A stretch of DNA of 22,500 nt from NCBI RefSeq assembly GCF_964340395.1, contig NC_135555.1, positions 5,097,501 to 5,120,000 on the forward strand, given 5' to 3'. The notes beneath the pieces were generated by a model, which saw nothing but the letters and a program-made list of their open reading frames with translations, made no database searches and was not told the DNA's origin. Below are positions 1 to 11,257 of this stretch, one piece after another (position 1 is the first letter of the stretch; each line of letters begins with the position of its first letter). This stretch comes from Glandiceps talaboti. Its lineage: Eukaryota > Hemichordata > Enteropneusta > Spengelidae. Position numbers and translations under genes: made by a program.

Positions 1-1350
1 TTGTTGATCACAACAAACTTAGTAACCATATTGTCAAGTTGTGAAGAAGTTTACACCCACTGAATTCTATGCTGTCAGGGGTTTGAGAGGGTCAAACAGA
101 TCATATGTAAATTGATTCAAATATTGTCAACAGGGCAGCCTAATTCTGTCAACAGAGCAGTCAACATTTGAACACAACAAGTGTCAGACTTTGGACAGGT
201 TATGAGGGAACTATATTCAAATAATTGTTTGTATGTTTGTATGTTGTTATCTCAACCACACATTGCAGTGTTGTCAAGTCATGCATGATAAATGACTTCC
301 TGGTTGACATCCTGGTTATATGCACATTGTAATCAATACCATATTCTTGCATAGAATACTTTTATCTCTCAAGAACAGCTGGTCTATTGCAGTTTTATTT
401 TCATAGATTTTAGATAAACTGAACAGTACATAAATTTAGAAGTGCAAACATATTTTTGTTGCCACAAAGCTGAGAGTGAAAAAAGATCAATCCATAGTCA
501 GGGTCTTTTACTTTGAGAATAAGTGACCTGGTTTTACCCCATGGTGTCCATAGAGCTACCTCTATGTTATTGCCAAAATTTTCTTTAAAAAAAGGAAAGC
601 CAAAACTTAAAGTCGTAAACAATTTCTTAAACAATTATTTAATATTGGAACATAAGTTTGCACTCCAATGATATAAAACCTGACGACAGAGCATATTGGA
701 ATCCCATACCACCAATGGACTGATATAGAATATCTGGCAAGAATTTTGTTTCTTGAACGCTGCAGGTCACTGGTGTATGGAAACATGATACCTCAATGAG
801 TAGGAGATATTCCATCTAATAGACCATTGGTGTGTGGAACTATTTTGGTCACATCCATTTCAAAACTAAATTGTTAATAAATAATAATAATAACAACTGA
901 AATACCAATTGCATCAGTGATGTTAACTGGTTATTTTTATGCAATTTTTATCATTTTGCATGTAAATATAGTTCTTGACATTTATCTTCACAAAAGTTTT
1001 AATAACTTTTTTCCACTGTGGTCCTCTATAACAGCAAAGTCATTAATGATGATTGATAGTACTAAGTTTTATGTGTCATTTCTTTTGTTTTTGCTGGTCC
1101 TGTCAGATGTTTTCCTGGTCAGTTGGGCAAAGTTGCACTGTAGACATTGTTTCCCCCCTCCACTGTCTATGGTTTAACCTGCACATTGATACAGAGCACA
1201 TTGGCTAAGTTCCATCCCATACTTGTCCTACTCTCTCAGATTGTCAGGTAAATGAGAAGTGCTAATTACAGAACAAGAAAAACAAAACATATCAAGTATA
1301 ACCTTTGACACTGGTTTGACAGATTGATACAATCATTGACAAACAACTAG
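1..1350. other. No gene seen
   Basis: AT-rich DNA. Open frames at 410-634 (minus) and 917-1177 (plus) lack splice and composition support. Short AAT and TGTT runs only, apart from the 22-bp pair at 125. Confidence 0.5.
125..168 (+). repeat. Two tandem 22-bp units
   Basis: TGTCAACAGGGCAG at 125 recurs as TGTCAACAGAGCAG at 147, a 22-bp offset. Two diverged copies only. Confidence 0.4.
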
Positions 1351-1351
1351 A

Positions 1352-1368
1352 TGGCCACTAGAGGGCAG
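1352..1368 (+). promoter_or_regulatory. CTCF-type binding motif
   Basis: TGGCCACTAGAGGGCAG matches all 17 core positions of the bilaterian CTCF consensus YGRCCASYAGRKGGCRS. In AT-rich DNA a full match is very unlikely by chance in 22.5 kb. CTCF binds such sites in most bilaterians and marks insulators or loop anchors. Occupancy here is inferred, not shown. It lies in otherwise featureless DNA upstream of the candidate gene. Confidence 0.5.
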
Positions 1369-1468
1369 ACTTGATCATGTAAGCCAAGCACTCAGGAAGG
1401 TTATTATCATACATTTGAGAGATGTGATTGTTTGAGTTGAGTGATAACACAGTACAACAGGATTAACC

Positions 1469-1544
1469 TCTCATTAACACTCTCCACTAGGTATATCTCA
1501 TTAACAGTCTCCACTAGGTATATCTCATTAACAGTCTCCAGTAG
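1469..1544 (+). repeat. 27-bp minisatellite, about 2.8 copies
   Basis: TCTCATTAACA starts at 1469, 1496 and 1523, giving an exact 27-bp period. Each unit continues (G/C)TCTCCACTAGGTATA with very few differences, so the duplication is recent. The multiple-of-three period keeps a short frame (STRYISLTV repeats) open; I do not regard it as coding. Confidence 0.8.
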
Positions 1545-1629
1545 CAGTAAAATCATTGACATTTATGGTATTGCCAATGTACAGGAATTGATGAAATTTG
1601 AGTTGCGTGACAGTGGTTTGGCAAGTTGA

Positions 1630-2540
1630 GTGAAATTGGTTTATGAGGAGCTATAGTGTAAACTGACTGTAGGAGATTTCACTGGGGATCATAACATTAG
1701 ATGAAATCATAAAATGATGATACAGAGTAAGTTTTTAAAGAATAGGGGTATTGAACAAAACAAGTCATTGCCTTCCTGTGTTAGACAATAATGTGATACA
1801 ACTGCTCATTTTGAATTAGTTCCAAACTCAAAGCGTAAATAAGATACCTAGAATAGTTTGGCTAAATCACTCGGCCTTTTTCAGCTGCTATTTTATTATC
1901 ATATTTCATTGTCATATGACCAAATATGTCATATACTGGCATAGTTGGATGTAAAAGATTTTAGCATGCCAGTCATTTTGTACAGAGATTTTCCAGATGT
2001 TTAGGTTGAGCTCTGCTGTGTTAATGAATATGTTAGATTTCACATACTTGTAATACCCTGCTCCTGGTACCTATTGTGCCTGCAGATATGTGAATATGAA
2101 TATGAATATTGATATGAATATGACTATATAGCTTCACCCTCCATTGTAATCTAGCCAAGACCAAATCCATCTTAAAGGTCTCATTTAGAGGCGAGTCTGG
2201 CCACCCTAGCTACCTTAATAGTCTCCTTCCCTCACACTAAAACACCTATGGATTGATGAGATTTGGAATGCATAGAGTGTTGTGTTGATACAGTGTCAGT
2301 AGGATAGAGACCTGGTTAAGAGAAAGCATTTTATAAAAGTTTGTAAATCATACCAACTGTTAATTCTGGGTCTAGCTGTTACTTTGACCACACCATTATA
2401 ATGTTGTAAATTGTAAAATCAATTATTTTTCTAGAAACATTATGGCTATACACATAAGTATTGCAACAATTTCATATCTTAGTCACATGTCATATTCTTG
2501 ATACAGAATGTAACCAAGAATGTTTTTGTCTATATTTTGG
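1630..2540. other. No gene seen
   Basis: AT-rich sequence with a small ATGAAT repeat near 2090-2120 and an acceptor-like CGGCCTTTTTCAG at 1881 without a convincing exon after it. Confidence 0.5.
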
Positions 2541-2543
2541 GAG

Positions 2544-2635
<92 letters not shown>
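2544..2635 (+). repeat. (TGTC)23 microsatellite
   Basis: There are 23 uninterrupted TGTC units over 92 nt. The purity implies recent expansion and likely length polymorphism. All frames on both strands stay open through it, which creates spurious Cys-Leu-Ser-Val and Asp-Arg-Gln-Thr frames. Confidence 0.95.
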
Positions 2636-2737
2636 CATCCATCCATCCAGCTATGTCTGTTTGTCCAGCCAGCCACCTATCACCATCAGCCATCTGTCCA
2701 TCCATCAATCCATCCATCCATCCATCCATCCATCCAT

Positions 2738-2772
<35 letters not shown>

Positions 2773-2836
2773 CCCAACCATCCATCCATCCACCCATCCA
2801 TCCATCCACCAAGCCACTTTAAATTCATTCCATCCA
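2636..2836 (+). repeat. Mixed CATC / CAGC tetranucleotide array
   Basis: Blocks of CCAT, then interrupted sequence, then (CATC)n around 2697-2738, (CAGC)n around 2738-2770, then CATC and CACC variants to about 2815. Each block differs from its neighbour by one or two bases, as if one tetranucleotide expanded out of another. Confidence 0.9.
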
Positions 2837-2945
2837 TCCATCAAACCAGCCGTGTACCTTCATCCATCAAACCAGCCGTGTACCTTCATCCATCAAACCA
2901 GCCGTGTACCTTCATCCATCAAACCAGCTGTGTACCTTCATCCAT
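2837..2945 (+). repeat. 26-bp minisatellite, about four copies
   Basis: TCAAACCAGC begins at 2841, 2867, 2893 and 2919, an exact 26-bp period. The unit is CATCCATCAAACCAGC plus YGTGTACCTT. The first half is built from the CATC and CAGC words of the adjacent array. The fourth copy carries CTGTG for CCGTG, consistent with a CpG transition. Confidence 0.9.
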
Positions 2946-2949
2946 CGAC

Positions 2950-3715
2950 TCACTGTCATCTGCACACAGTGCAAATCATATTGATACATTACCTAAGAAC
3001 AAATACATACATGCACATGTCATCACATATCTCATGGTAAAGTTTACCAAATGTTGTCAATAGTGTTTTAAAGGCCAGTGTTTCAGTCCCAGGTTATGTC
3101 ATTAGTGTTATCTTATCATTGGAGCAATAAAGATTAGAACTGATTGTCATTCTCCATCCAAACTTTGTCTTTTATTGAAACAAATATTTAGTTATCAATA
3201 TCATCAACATGAACTTCCAAAGTTAGAATAGTTGTCAGATAGAGATGTAGAAAAAAGTTGGTCCTGAACCATACAATGATCCTATAAGGCCAAAAACAAA
3301 GAATCATTTCTGGTCAACGCACGCATCACTTAAATACCCCAAATCAGTCTTTATTTTGTGTGTGTTTGTTCAGCCCATGCAGTCTGCAGATCCATGGGGA
3401 AACACAAAAATAACCCTCCCTACTGCAGAGCCAATCATGAACAAGCAAATGGCATCTGCCCCCACATACACACTTGCTCTAAAGTACTAAATAAAATGAA
3501 CAGTAACTGCCATAAATAGTAGATTGAGTGACAGGTTTGTTGAGAATTTAAAAAAAGGTGCATAATCACACCATTTCAGACAAACTGCCAGAAACAATTA
3601 AGTTTTTTTTCTTGACTTTATGTAATCCTTACTATTATTCAACTTTCAAGGTAAAACTCAATAAATAAGTGTAACAAACAATGCAGAGCATTGCAGGGTC
3701 GGCTTCTTTCCATTC
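2950..3715. other. No gene seen; possible poly(A) signal at 3126
   Basis: AATAAA at 3126-3131 is the only signal. A segment around 3250 (AAAAAAGTTGGTCC...) resembles one near 6015, suggesting an old dispersed repeat. Confidence 0.4.
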
Positions 3716-3717
3716 AG

Positions 3718-3786
3718 GCCCTCATACATCAAATCGACAATCACGCAAAAGTCCACTTACAAATTCTGAAATACATTAGGACATAA
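3718..3786 (+). CDS. Weak candidate terminal exon of an upstream gene
   Basis: A strong-looking acceptor (CGGCTTCTTTCCATTCAG) is followed by GCC CTC ATA CAT CAA ATC, giving ALIHQIDNHAKVHLQILKYI then RT and a TAA. AATAAA follows at 3820. The arrangement fits the end of a gene transcribed toward the candidate promoter at 4565. The other two frames are nearly as open over this short length, so the peptide itself is not evidence. No upstream exon was identified. Confidence 0.15.
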   Translation, partial: ALIHQIDNHAKVHLQILKYIRT

Positions 3787-4564
3787 AATACACACATTGT
3801 GACATTATATCTCCAGATAAATAAAGCATGGAGGTGTAAAAATAAAGTAACTGCTAGGCAGAAGAAATGTCTCTGTAATTGTATTTGAAGTGTTTAAAAG
3901 TTTTAGCCTGCGTTACATGTTCAGATAATGAAATCAGTATGCCTTTACTTATAAGGTAAAACAAATGCAATGACCTGGGGCTGAAACATAGCTCTTAGGT
4001 ATAAAACCTTCCTGTTTATTGTGTAGAAAAGTTGTACAATAGTGTAAATCTAAAACAATACATGTTTACAAAATGTCCCTGGACTGATGATGTGCTAATA
4101 GCCAGAAGACTGACATAAAACAGATTTGCAAGAGTTGACAGGCAATACAGTTCATGATGTCTTGAAGTTTGACAAAGTATATACTACTTCAAAGGATCAA
4201 AGGACCCTTAGGCCATAGGGTCTATGTTCAAACCGTGATCAGTCTCAGACTACGAACAATGGTCACGAGGCTACAATGGAGGTTAATATTTGTTCCAGTG
4301 TCACGATCCTATTCATATGCAAATAGGGGATTTCCCCTTATTTTTACCTGTAGTTCCCCAGTAACCTGACAACAGCCGACAATATAGCTGTATAGATACA
4401 TTCAGTACACTGTTTTAAACATACCCACAAGGTAATGTAAATACTGGCCATACATTATTAGACATTTTTGACTGCAAATTCCTAGAAATTACTTCAGATT
4501 ATGTTTATGTGACCTGTGTGTTAGATCATAATAGATCCATGGTTAGATACTAGTATTCGTATCT

Positions 4565-4576
4565 GCCGCCATTTTG
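4565..4576 (-). promoter_or_regulatory. YY1-like motif, candidate promoter core
   Basis: The + strand reads GCCGCCATTTTG, the reverse complement of the YY1 consensus AANATGGCGGC. In animals this motif often lies just downstream of transcription starts. Here it is 18 nt before a candidate start codon (4594) and sits in a local patch richer in CpG than its surroundings. I infer a promoter for the split gene. No TATA box is obvious upstream. Confidence 0.35.
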
Positions 4577-4593
4577 TTTGCAATGCATGCATA

Positions 4594-4632
4594 ATGACGA
4601 ATGCAACATCACCATACTATTCCTTTGTTGCT
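4594..4632 (+). CDS. Candidate first coding exon
   Basis: ATG at 4594 opens a 13-codon frame, MTNATSPYYSFVA, which runs directly into a consensus donor (GCT then GTGAGT at 4633) and leaves phase 0. Two earlier out-of-frame ATGs lie in CAATGCATGC just upstream, which weakens the choice of start. The nearby YY1-like motif and the agreement of phase with downstream exons are the main support. An alternative is that this stretch is only 5' untranslated exon, or unrelated to the exons downstream. Confidence 0.3.
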
Positions 4633-7600
4633 GTGAGTGATAACATTGACTGTGTAACATGTTGTCTTTATCTTAATATAGTAATGATACTGTATGTTGA
4701 TTTATTAACTATTGTGTTCTTTATTTCTGCTGGTGCAAATGAATGATAAAGTGTATGGTACATATATGTACAGGTACACGCCATCCAAAAGGTATCTTGT
4801 TAAAGTACAACATTAATTTTCATAGTTGTCAAGAGTGTGATCTATAACATAGAATATAGACTATGTATTAACATAGACTTTCCCCATTTTGTGTTCCTTG
4901 TGTCTATAAATCTTTATACACTAGCTTTCATTCACCTGTCACTGTCATACTGGCAGAGGGAAAAAACCAGGGGGTTTAGGGTTAATTTCCATTGATATAT
5001 GTGAAAGTTCCCCTATTGAAAGATATTTTTTGCATCAATTTGTTTATGAAATGTACAGAATGTCGATTACTCTGCATGCACTGGGGCTTTACCTAGTGGT
5101 AGTTTTAAGGGGAAAAACCTTGCACATTTCACTTACACATGGAATTTAGTTTATGCAGTGAGCACACATGAATTTGACCATGGAATTTAGTTTACGCAGT
5201 TACAATATAACAAAGAAGTTAAACATTTGATGGGAAGAGTTAAATGTGTGTGGGTCAGAGAAGTAGTGTGGCATGAATCCAATTAATTCATCCTGTAAAA
5301 ATAATCTTGGATAATCCTCTGAAGTCCTTATATCTCCACAAAGCCATCTTGATCCAATGGATTTAGTGTTTCTCAATAAATCTACCAGGTCATAGAATTC
5401 TGTATATATCTAGAGGTCTCTCTGGTTTGTTGGTGCTAATTCTATGAAGCAACCTTCCTTTCAGCATTTCTATGGATTGTACAACTGAATTAGTCTCTTG
5501 TCTTAAACTCAGTCTTTAAGATAAGTTGTCTTGTTAAACAATACCACTGAGTGTGAATAATTTATTTGTCAGTCATCATTTTTAGCCATGTAAATTTTGC
5601 AAGTGTTATCTTTTTAACTGCTTATCTACATTTGTAGCCAGCACTAGGACAACAGTGTAGTGCTCTTTCAAAGAAATTATCATCGATAAATTACGATCAA
5701 TTGTGTCTCAAACTAATAGCATTCTATTAGATTTAGAGTGAGAATTAAGAAACAGTAATTGATGCAGTGACAATCACCTTGAACTACAATGTATGACAGT
5801 ATCAATTAACTTGGCACATAAGGTTTTTCCAGGAGAGTCTAGATATAACACTGCAGAGACAAAAAATTTGAGTAGACAGAAAAAAAAAATGTATATGTAT
5901 TGGCTAACCAGAAGCTCTGTTAGGTACACAAAATGGCAAAATACTTGATTTTAAAGGCACAGTTCAGAATTGGATTAAAATTCAGGTGTGAAAAAAAAGT
6001 TGCGTGGTAGAGATTTAAAAAAAAGTTGGTCCACGGCAAAATATGATTCTAATAATAGATGACAGTTAAAAGTAATGTGAGAACCTAGGATTGAATCTTT
6101 GGCCTTTATGAGTTCTATAGCAATGTTGATCATCTATCTACAGATAGGCTTAGATAATGATGTATAACAGCATCGTCATGAACTTTAACCCTTAAACTAT
6201 TACCAGTATGTACAAAAGTTGCATACCTTGAAATAGGCGTTCACTGATTTTAGCAGATATAGTTCAAATTCCAGTTATCACATGATTTGGGTAGGTAGAC
6301 ATTGTACTAAACATAGCAAATGTTCTCAATGGAGATTTGACACTACAACATCCAACAAAGTGCCCCCAACCAGATTTCATTTGTATAAAACCCAACAAGT
6401 GCTCTCTTTGTAATTTGATCAGTAGAAAGCCCAGCAGAATGCCCTCAACCGGATATACACCAGGGTCCTGTTCTGTTAATGACTACTTTAAAAAACCAAC
6501 AGGTAATACATTTATGCAGACTTAGAACATATAAATAGGTGCCTGGATGTTGTGAAAACCACCCCTGGATAGCACTCAGACAAACAGTAATCAGACTTAT
6601 TCATCTGGGGCATTCATCAACACATCCGGATGTAATAACAGTTCAAGTGACAAAAGAGAATCAGATTTCCTTGGTTGATTCTTTGAATAATGATGAATTT
6701 GAAAAACGTACCTGTTTTGTAAGATAGAAAAGAACTGTGGAGTACTTTGTTGATTTGAGTGCAGGTGATTAGTTTACGCTCTCTATGTAAACAGGAAATT
6801 TGACTTTAATTTGATCATTATTTTGTTGTTATGCAGAAGTAATTAATGCATGGAGATTTCATAACATATGTTAGTGGCTGGGTGGGTGGGGGGTGGAGGT
6901 GGGGGGGGGGTTAAATTGAAAATCAGAGCACCCTTTTCTCATACCACTTACAACATCAGGTTAAATATTGTGGGGAGTACTAGTATTATATTTGAAATCA
7001 AGTCACACATTTTCCTCTCTGTTGATTCACTTGTGACCAGCATACAATATATCACTTTAATACTTATTTACACAGACCAGCCAAACATCTGACTTTTCTC
7101 ACGTTGTCAAGGGATTGTGGTACCTAGGGTCACTTCATGTTTGTTTAACTGACACATATACTATAATGTCACATTAGAATCAAATATTAAAATGGATGCT
7201 CCCTGTTACAATTAGGTAACTAAGTTTAAAGGCTTCATAAATGCAGAAGTATACCATCTTTGGGTGTGACTTTTTCTTTGGCAATGTTATTTTTGATTGT
7301 GTAACAGTGCAAGTATGTTTTATTTTTAACTCTTATGTAAATGACACGTAAACAAGGAAATCAAATGTGATGGACTGTAATGTTTAAAATTTTTGCAGTG
7401 CTAGGTAATTCTGTTCTGAAAGTTAATTTGATTTGTGTTGTATTTTATATTGTCATGGAAACACAAAAGACTTTGATTTTAATTAGAAGATATAATACTA
7501 GTCTTTTATGGTTTACTCAGCAACAAGCTAGATTGTTTTTTTTTCTGTTCTAGATTGTAGTTGGATCTTTGATGACAAGTCTAGAGACATAGCAATCCAA

Positions 7601-8529
7601 GTTGGTATGATATACCCAACTCCCATTTCAAACATGATTCCCCTACACTCACCCCCACCCATCCCCAGTTAAATGTATGGTAGCTCCCATTAATGCCTAA
7701 TTTTGAGTCACTAACTTCATGTATTCTATACAGATGTGTTGTGCAATTTCCCTAGTTTGTCAATTTCTGTATATGTATGGCATACTGTGACAAATTCATT
7801 CTTTCTACATGGCAAATAAATGAATATGTATTAAGTGGTATTTCAAGATTATGGCATACTTTGGAAGAGAAGGAACAAGTTGAAACTCCTTACTGTTGAA
7901 ACAAGCTGTAATACAATATACTTATCAGCACTACCTTTAGCTTCAATCCACCTCTCCCCTCCCCCTCCCCCCATTTGTCTGTATAATTATAGCATTTCTG
8001 GTCCTTGTTTAGATGTTTATATTCATTACACATTTAGTTAGCAGGGTCAGACTTCAGGTTAGTGAGTCCAGTATTTATAATGATGAATTCAAATCGGAAA
8101 CAATGCAGGCTGACATTTTTATTTCTTCATGAAATATAAACTATGATTCGAAGAGAAAATTACCGTCCAATAAATCACAGATTAATAGTCATTCCGATTC
8201 AACCATTAACTCTTCTAATATGTCATTCACAGTACTGAGTTTAGAAGTGATGTCTTTGGGGAGGAATTTTTTGAAAATAGCCAATATGTATGTATTGATA
8301 ACACCTATCTGACAGATCTCTGTGATACATCAGTGCAAGTGTGGCATACTTAGGGTATTTCACAGGTGCTGCAGTGTTCTCAGTGGCCATATTCTCATGA
8401 GCGTAGCAAAATTGCAACAGTAAACAATGCAAGCATGAGTGAAAATACCCCTGAGTACCTTTAATATGGCAAACATGTCAGGTGTCTATGCTTATGTTAT
8501 CACCTCATCTGTCTGTCTGTCTGGCTGGC

Positions 8530-8576
<47 letters not shown>

Positions 8577-10288
8577 TTGGCTTGCTGTCTGGCTAACTGT
8601 CTGCCTGTCTGGCTGTCTCTCTAGCTAACTGTCTATCTTTGTTTCTCTCCCCTATTTGTCTGCCTGTCTCACTGTGGTCTGTCACTTGTATGTATTTTTG
8701 TAACCTACAGTGGGTCAGAACAAGCAGAAAGTCTGTCAGATTGTGCAAAAATAGAGAGAACTTTGTATATCCATGGATTTATCCAAGATACCACCATAAG
8801 TGTACTAGTCTTAAGAAGAAGGAAGTTTACACAGGTGAAATATGCAGAACATTTTGAATTGTCTTTTAGCACAAAGTTCCTTCTTTTCCTCTTCAATGAG
8901 TCAATCTTTATTGACAACTACATGTATGTTGTTAGTCAGTCAATGACCTGTCATTGGGTATTGGCCAGTAAAAAGCTGGACCATAGCCAACAAGGAAATG
9001 AAGTATTGGGTTCAATACATGCCCTGGATATTTAAATGAGTACTCTTATTTATTATGCATATTAATGATGTAGGGTTCAGAATTTTGCACAGATATCTGT
9101 CTAAATGGTGTTATCCCATGAAGCTAGTTTTTGTACGCTTGTACTGATTGTAAGAAAATTTACATACAATTTCAGTCCTCTAGAATGCTTTCAAATTTCA
9201 TGGAGACAACAGGAACGCACTGACTGTGGTGATATATAGTTCAATGGAAATCTATATGCATGTGAAGTTTGTAAAACCCATTGACTCTAGAAAATACATT
9301 GGAAACTGAAATTCACAATCATTTCAATATGTCTGACAGTACACTATTTTGGTGTCTATGGGTTTCTTGAAAACAAAAAGACTTAAACAGTGTCTGAAAA
9401 TTGATAGGGTTAGGAGTATAGTAGTAAACTAGTATGTATCTTAAATATGCATATTATTAAAATGGCACAAACTTCAACTTTACATTGTATATGTTTTAGG
9501 CAGTCATAGTATTCTATTCACTGAAGTATATTTAACCATCACTTGAAATTGACTAAACATAAACCTATATATATATATTAAGATGTAACTTATAAATGAT
9601 TCACTATTATGTTTGAAAAATGACAAGGAAACTCCTGCTGTACAATCAACTGTTCAATGAATGCCAGAACACAAATTGTAATGTCAGAAAACAGGAAGGC
9701 AAGCATCGACATTAACATTATACTAGAAATAAGTTAATCAAGGTTTTATGTATGTATTTTCACTTCAGTAAAAAGCTTGCAAACTCAGCTTGATGTGCCA
9801 TGCCACGTTAAGATGCCCCTATGTAGACATTCCATTTATAAGAGACATCTTGAACACTCAAGATTATGTGAAAATTGCAAAAACATTTTAAAGAGCCTGA
9901 TAGTCTATAACCATGTAAACAGTTTTTTTTTATTAAACAGGACAGGGACCATTACTTCTTAACAATCTCAGCATGAACTGTTTTAGGTTTCTTGTATTGC
10001 AGCTAAACAAAGACACCAACCATGATACATACGAGATCAATTTGACATTTTTTATTGTATTAATCTTTTTACAATGTAACACCTGTAGCCTGTTTACTGC
10101 ACTGTCGAGATCAGCTGGTCATACCTCCTAGCCCTCCAGGTATGACAAACTAATGATATATCTCGACAGCGCAGTAAACAGACTGTGTAACATCAGTTTA
10201 TCCTTATAAATTTGAATGTTGTCAAACAACCAGAGTGGCGTATTGTATAAAATTATATATTAGTAATAGTTTCTTGTCATGCTGAAAT

Positions 10289-10331
<43 letters not shown>

Positions 10332-10964
10332 TTCAACACAAAACCAGCTATGGAAGCTGTTTTAAGGTTGCCATACAAAAATAGAATGAATATCAAAACC
10401 AATTGAATTAGCCACTAGTTTTACACCGAGTGGTTTTTAGTTAAGTAGATAGATCCCTTGTACGCAAATGACATAAACTTCAAAGCATACCAGTCAAGGG
10501 TGAACATACAATATGATGAAAGAGACAATTTATAATGACTATCTTTCATAAAAACGTCACTATTTGGTGGTTATATTATGATGTATGGTTATCTTTCAAT
10601 CACCTGTTATCATTCACATCACCACATCAGTGGAATTTTTAATACTCATCACTAGGGTAAGGGTATAATAAAAATATCTCAAGTGGCAATTTGTCAATTT
10701 GTTGATCCAAGTGATGTCTTATCTATGTTATAAAATAAAAGTCTAAAGTAGTCATGTGGCAAAAGCTTGTCATGGCTGAAGTGTGTATGTTATATAACCT
10801 GTAGCAATATGTGAAGTTATAAGATAAGATAAGATATCACTTCATTACAACCATAAAATTGAAAATTCTATTTTTATATGTTTGTGCATCATCATGTAGG
10901 CAAATGTAGAAGTAGTGAGTGTATATTAGGTGTATACATGTATTAATGATTTGTGTGTGTGTGA

Positions 10965-11038
<74 letters not shown>

Positions 11039-11179
11039 GTCTGTCTGTCTGTCTGTCTATCTGTCTGTCTGTCTGTGTGTCTGTCTGTGTGTGCATGTGT
11101 TCTTGCATATGTGCATATTTGTGTATGTACATGTGTCTGTCTGTCTGTCTGGCTGTCTTTGTATGTATGTATGTATGTA

Positions 11180-11257
<78 letters not shown>

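Noticed and set aside
410-634. 74-codon minus frame including ENFGNNIEVALWTPWG
   Set aside because: Reads somewhat like protein and follows an acceptor-like tract, but has no good donor or stop context and no recognisable domain.
2461-3063. Long overlapping frames on both strands (Cys-Leu-Ser-Val, Pro-Ser-Ile-His and Asp-Gly-Trp-Met repeats)
   Set aside because: They are translations of TGTC, CATC and CAGC arrays, which have no stop in any frame. All three plus frames and a minus frame are open together.
4205-4245. tRNA-like B box (GTTCAAACC) near 4228
   Set aside because: No A box at proper spacing and no cloverleaf with a paired acceptor stem could be drawn.
7554-7604. 51-nt exon with a very strong acceptor and GTATGA donor
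   Set aside because: It starts and ends in phase 1, which fits neither the phase-2 end of exon 2 nor the start of exon 3. The frame that would suit has a stop.
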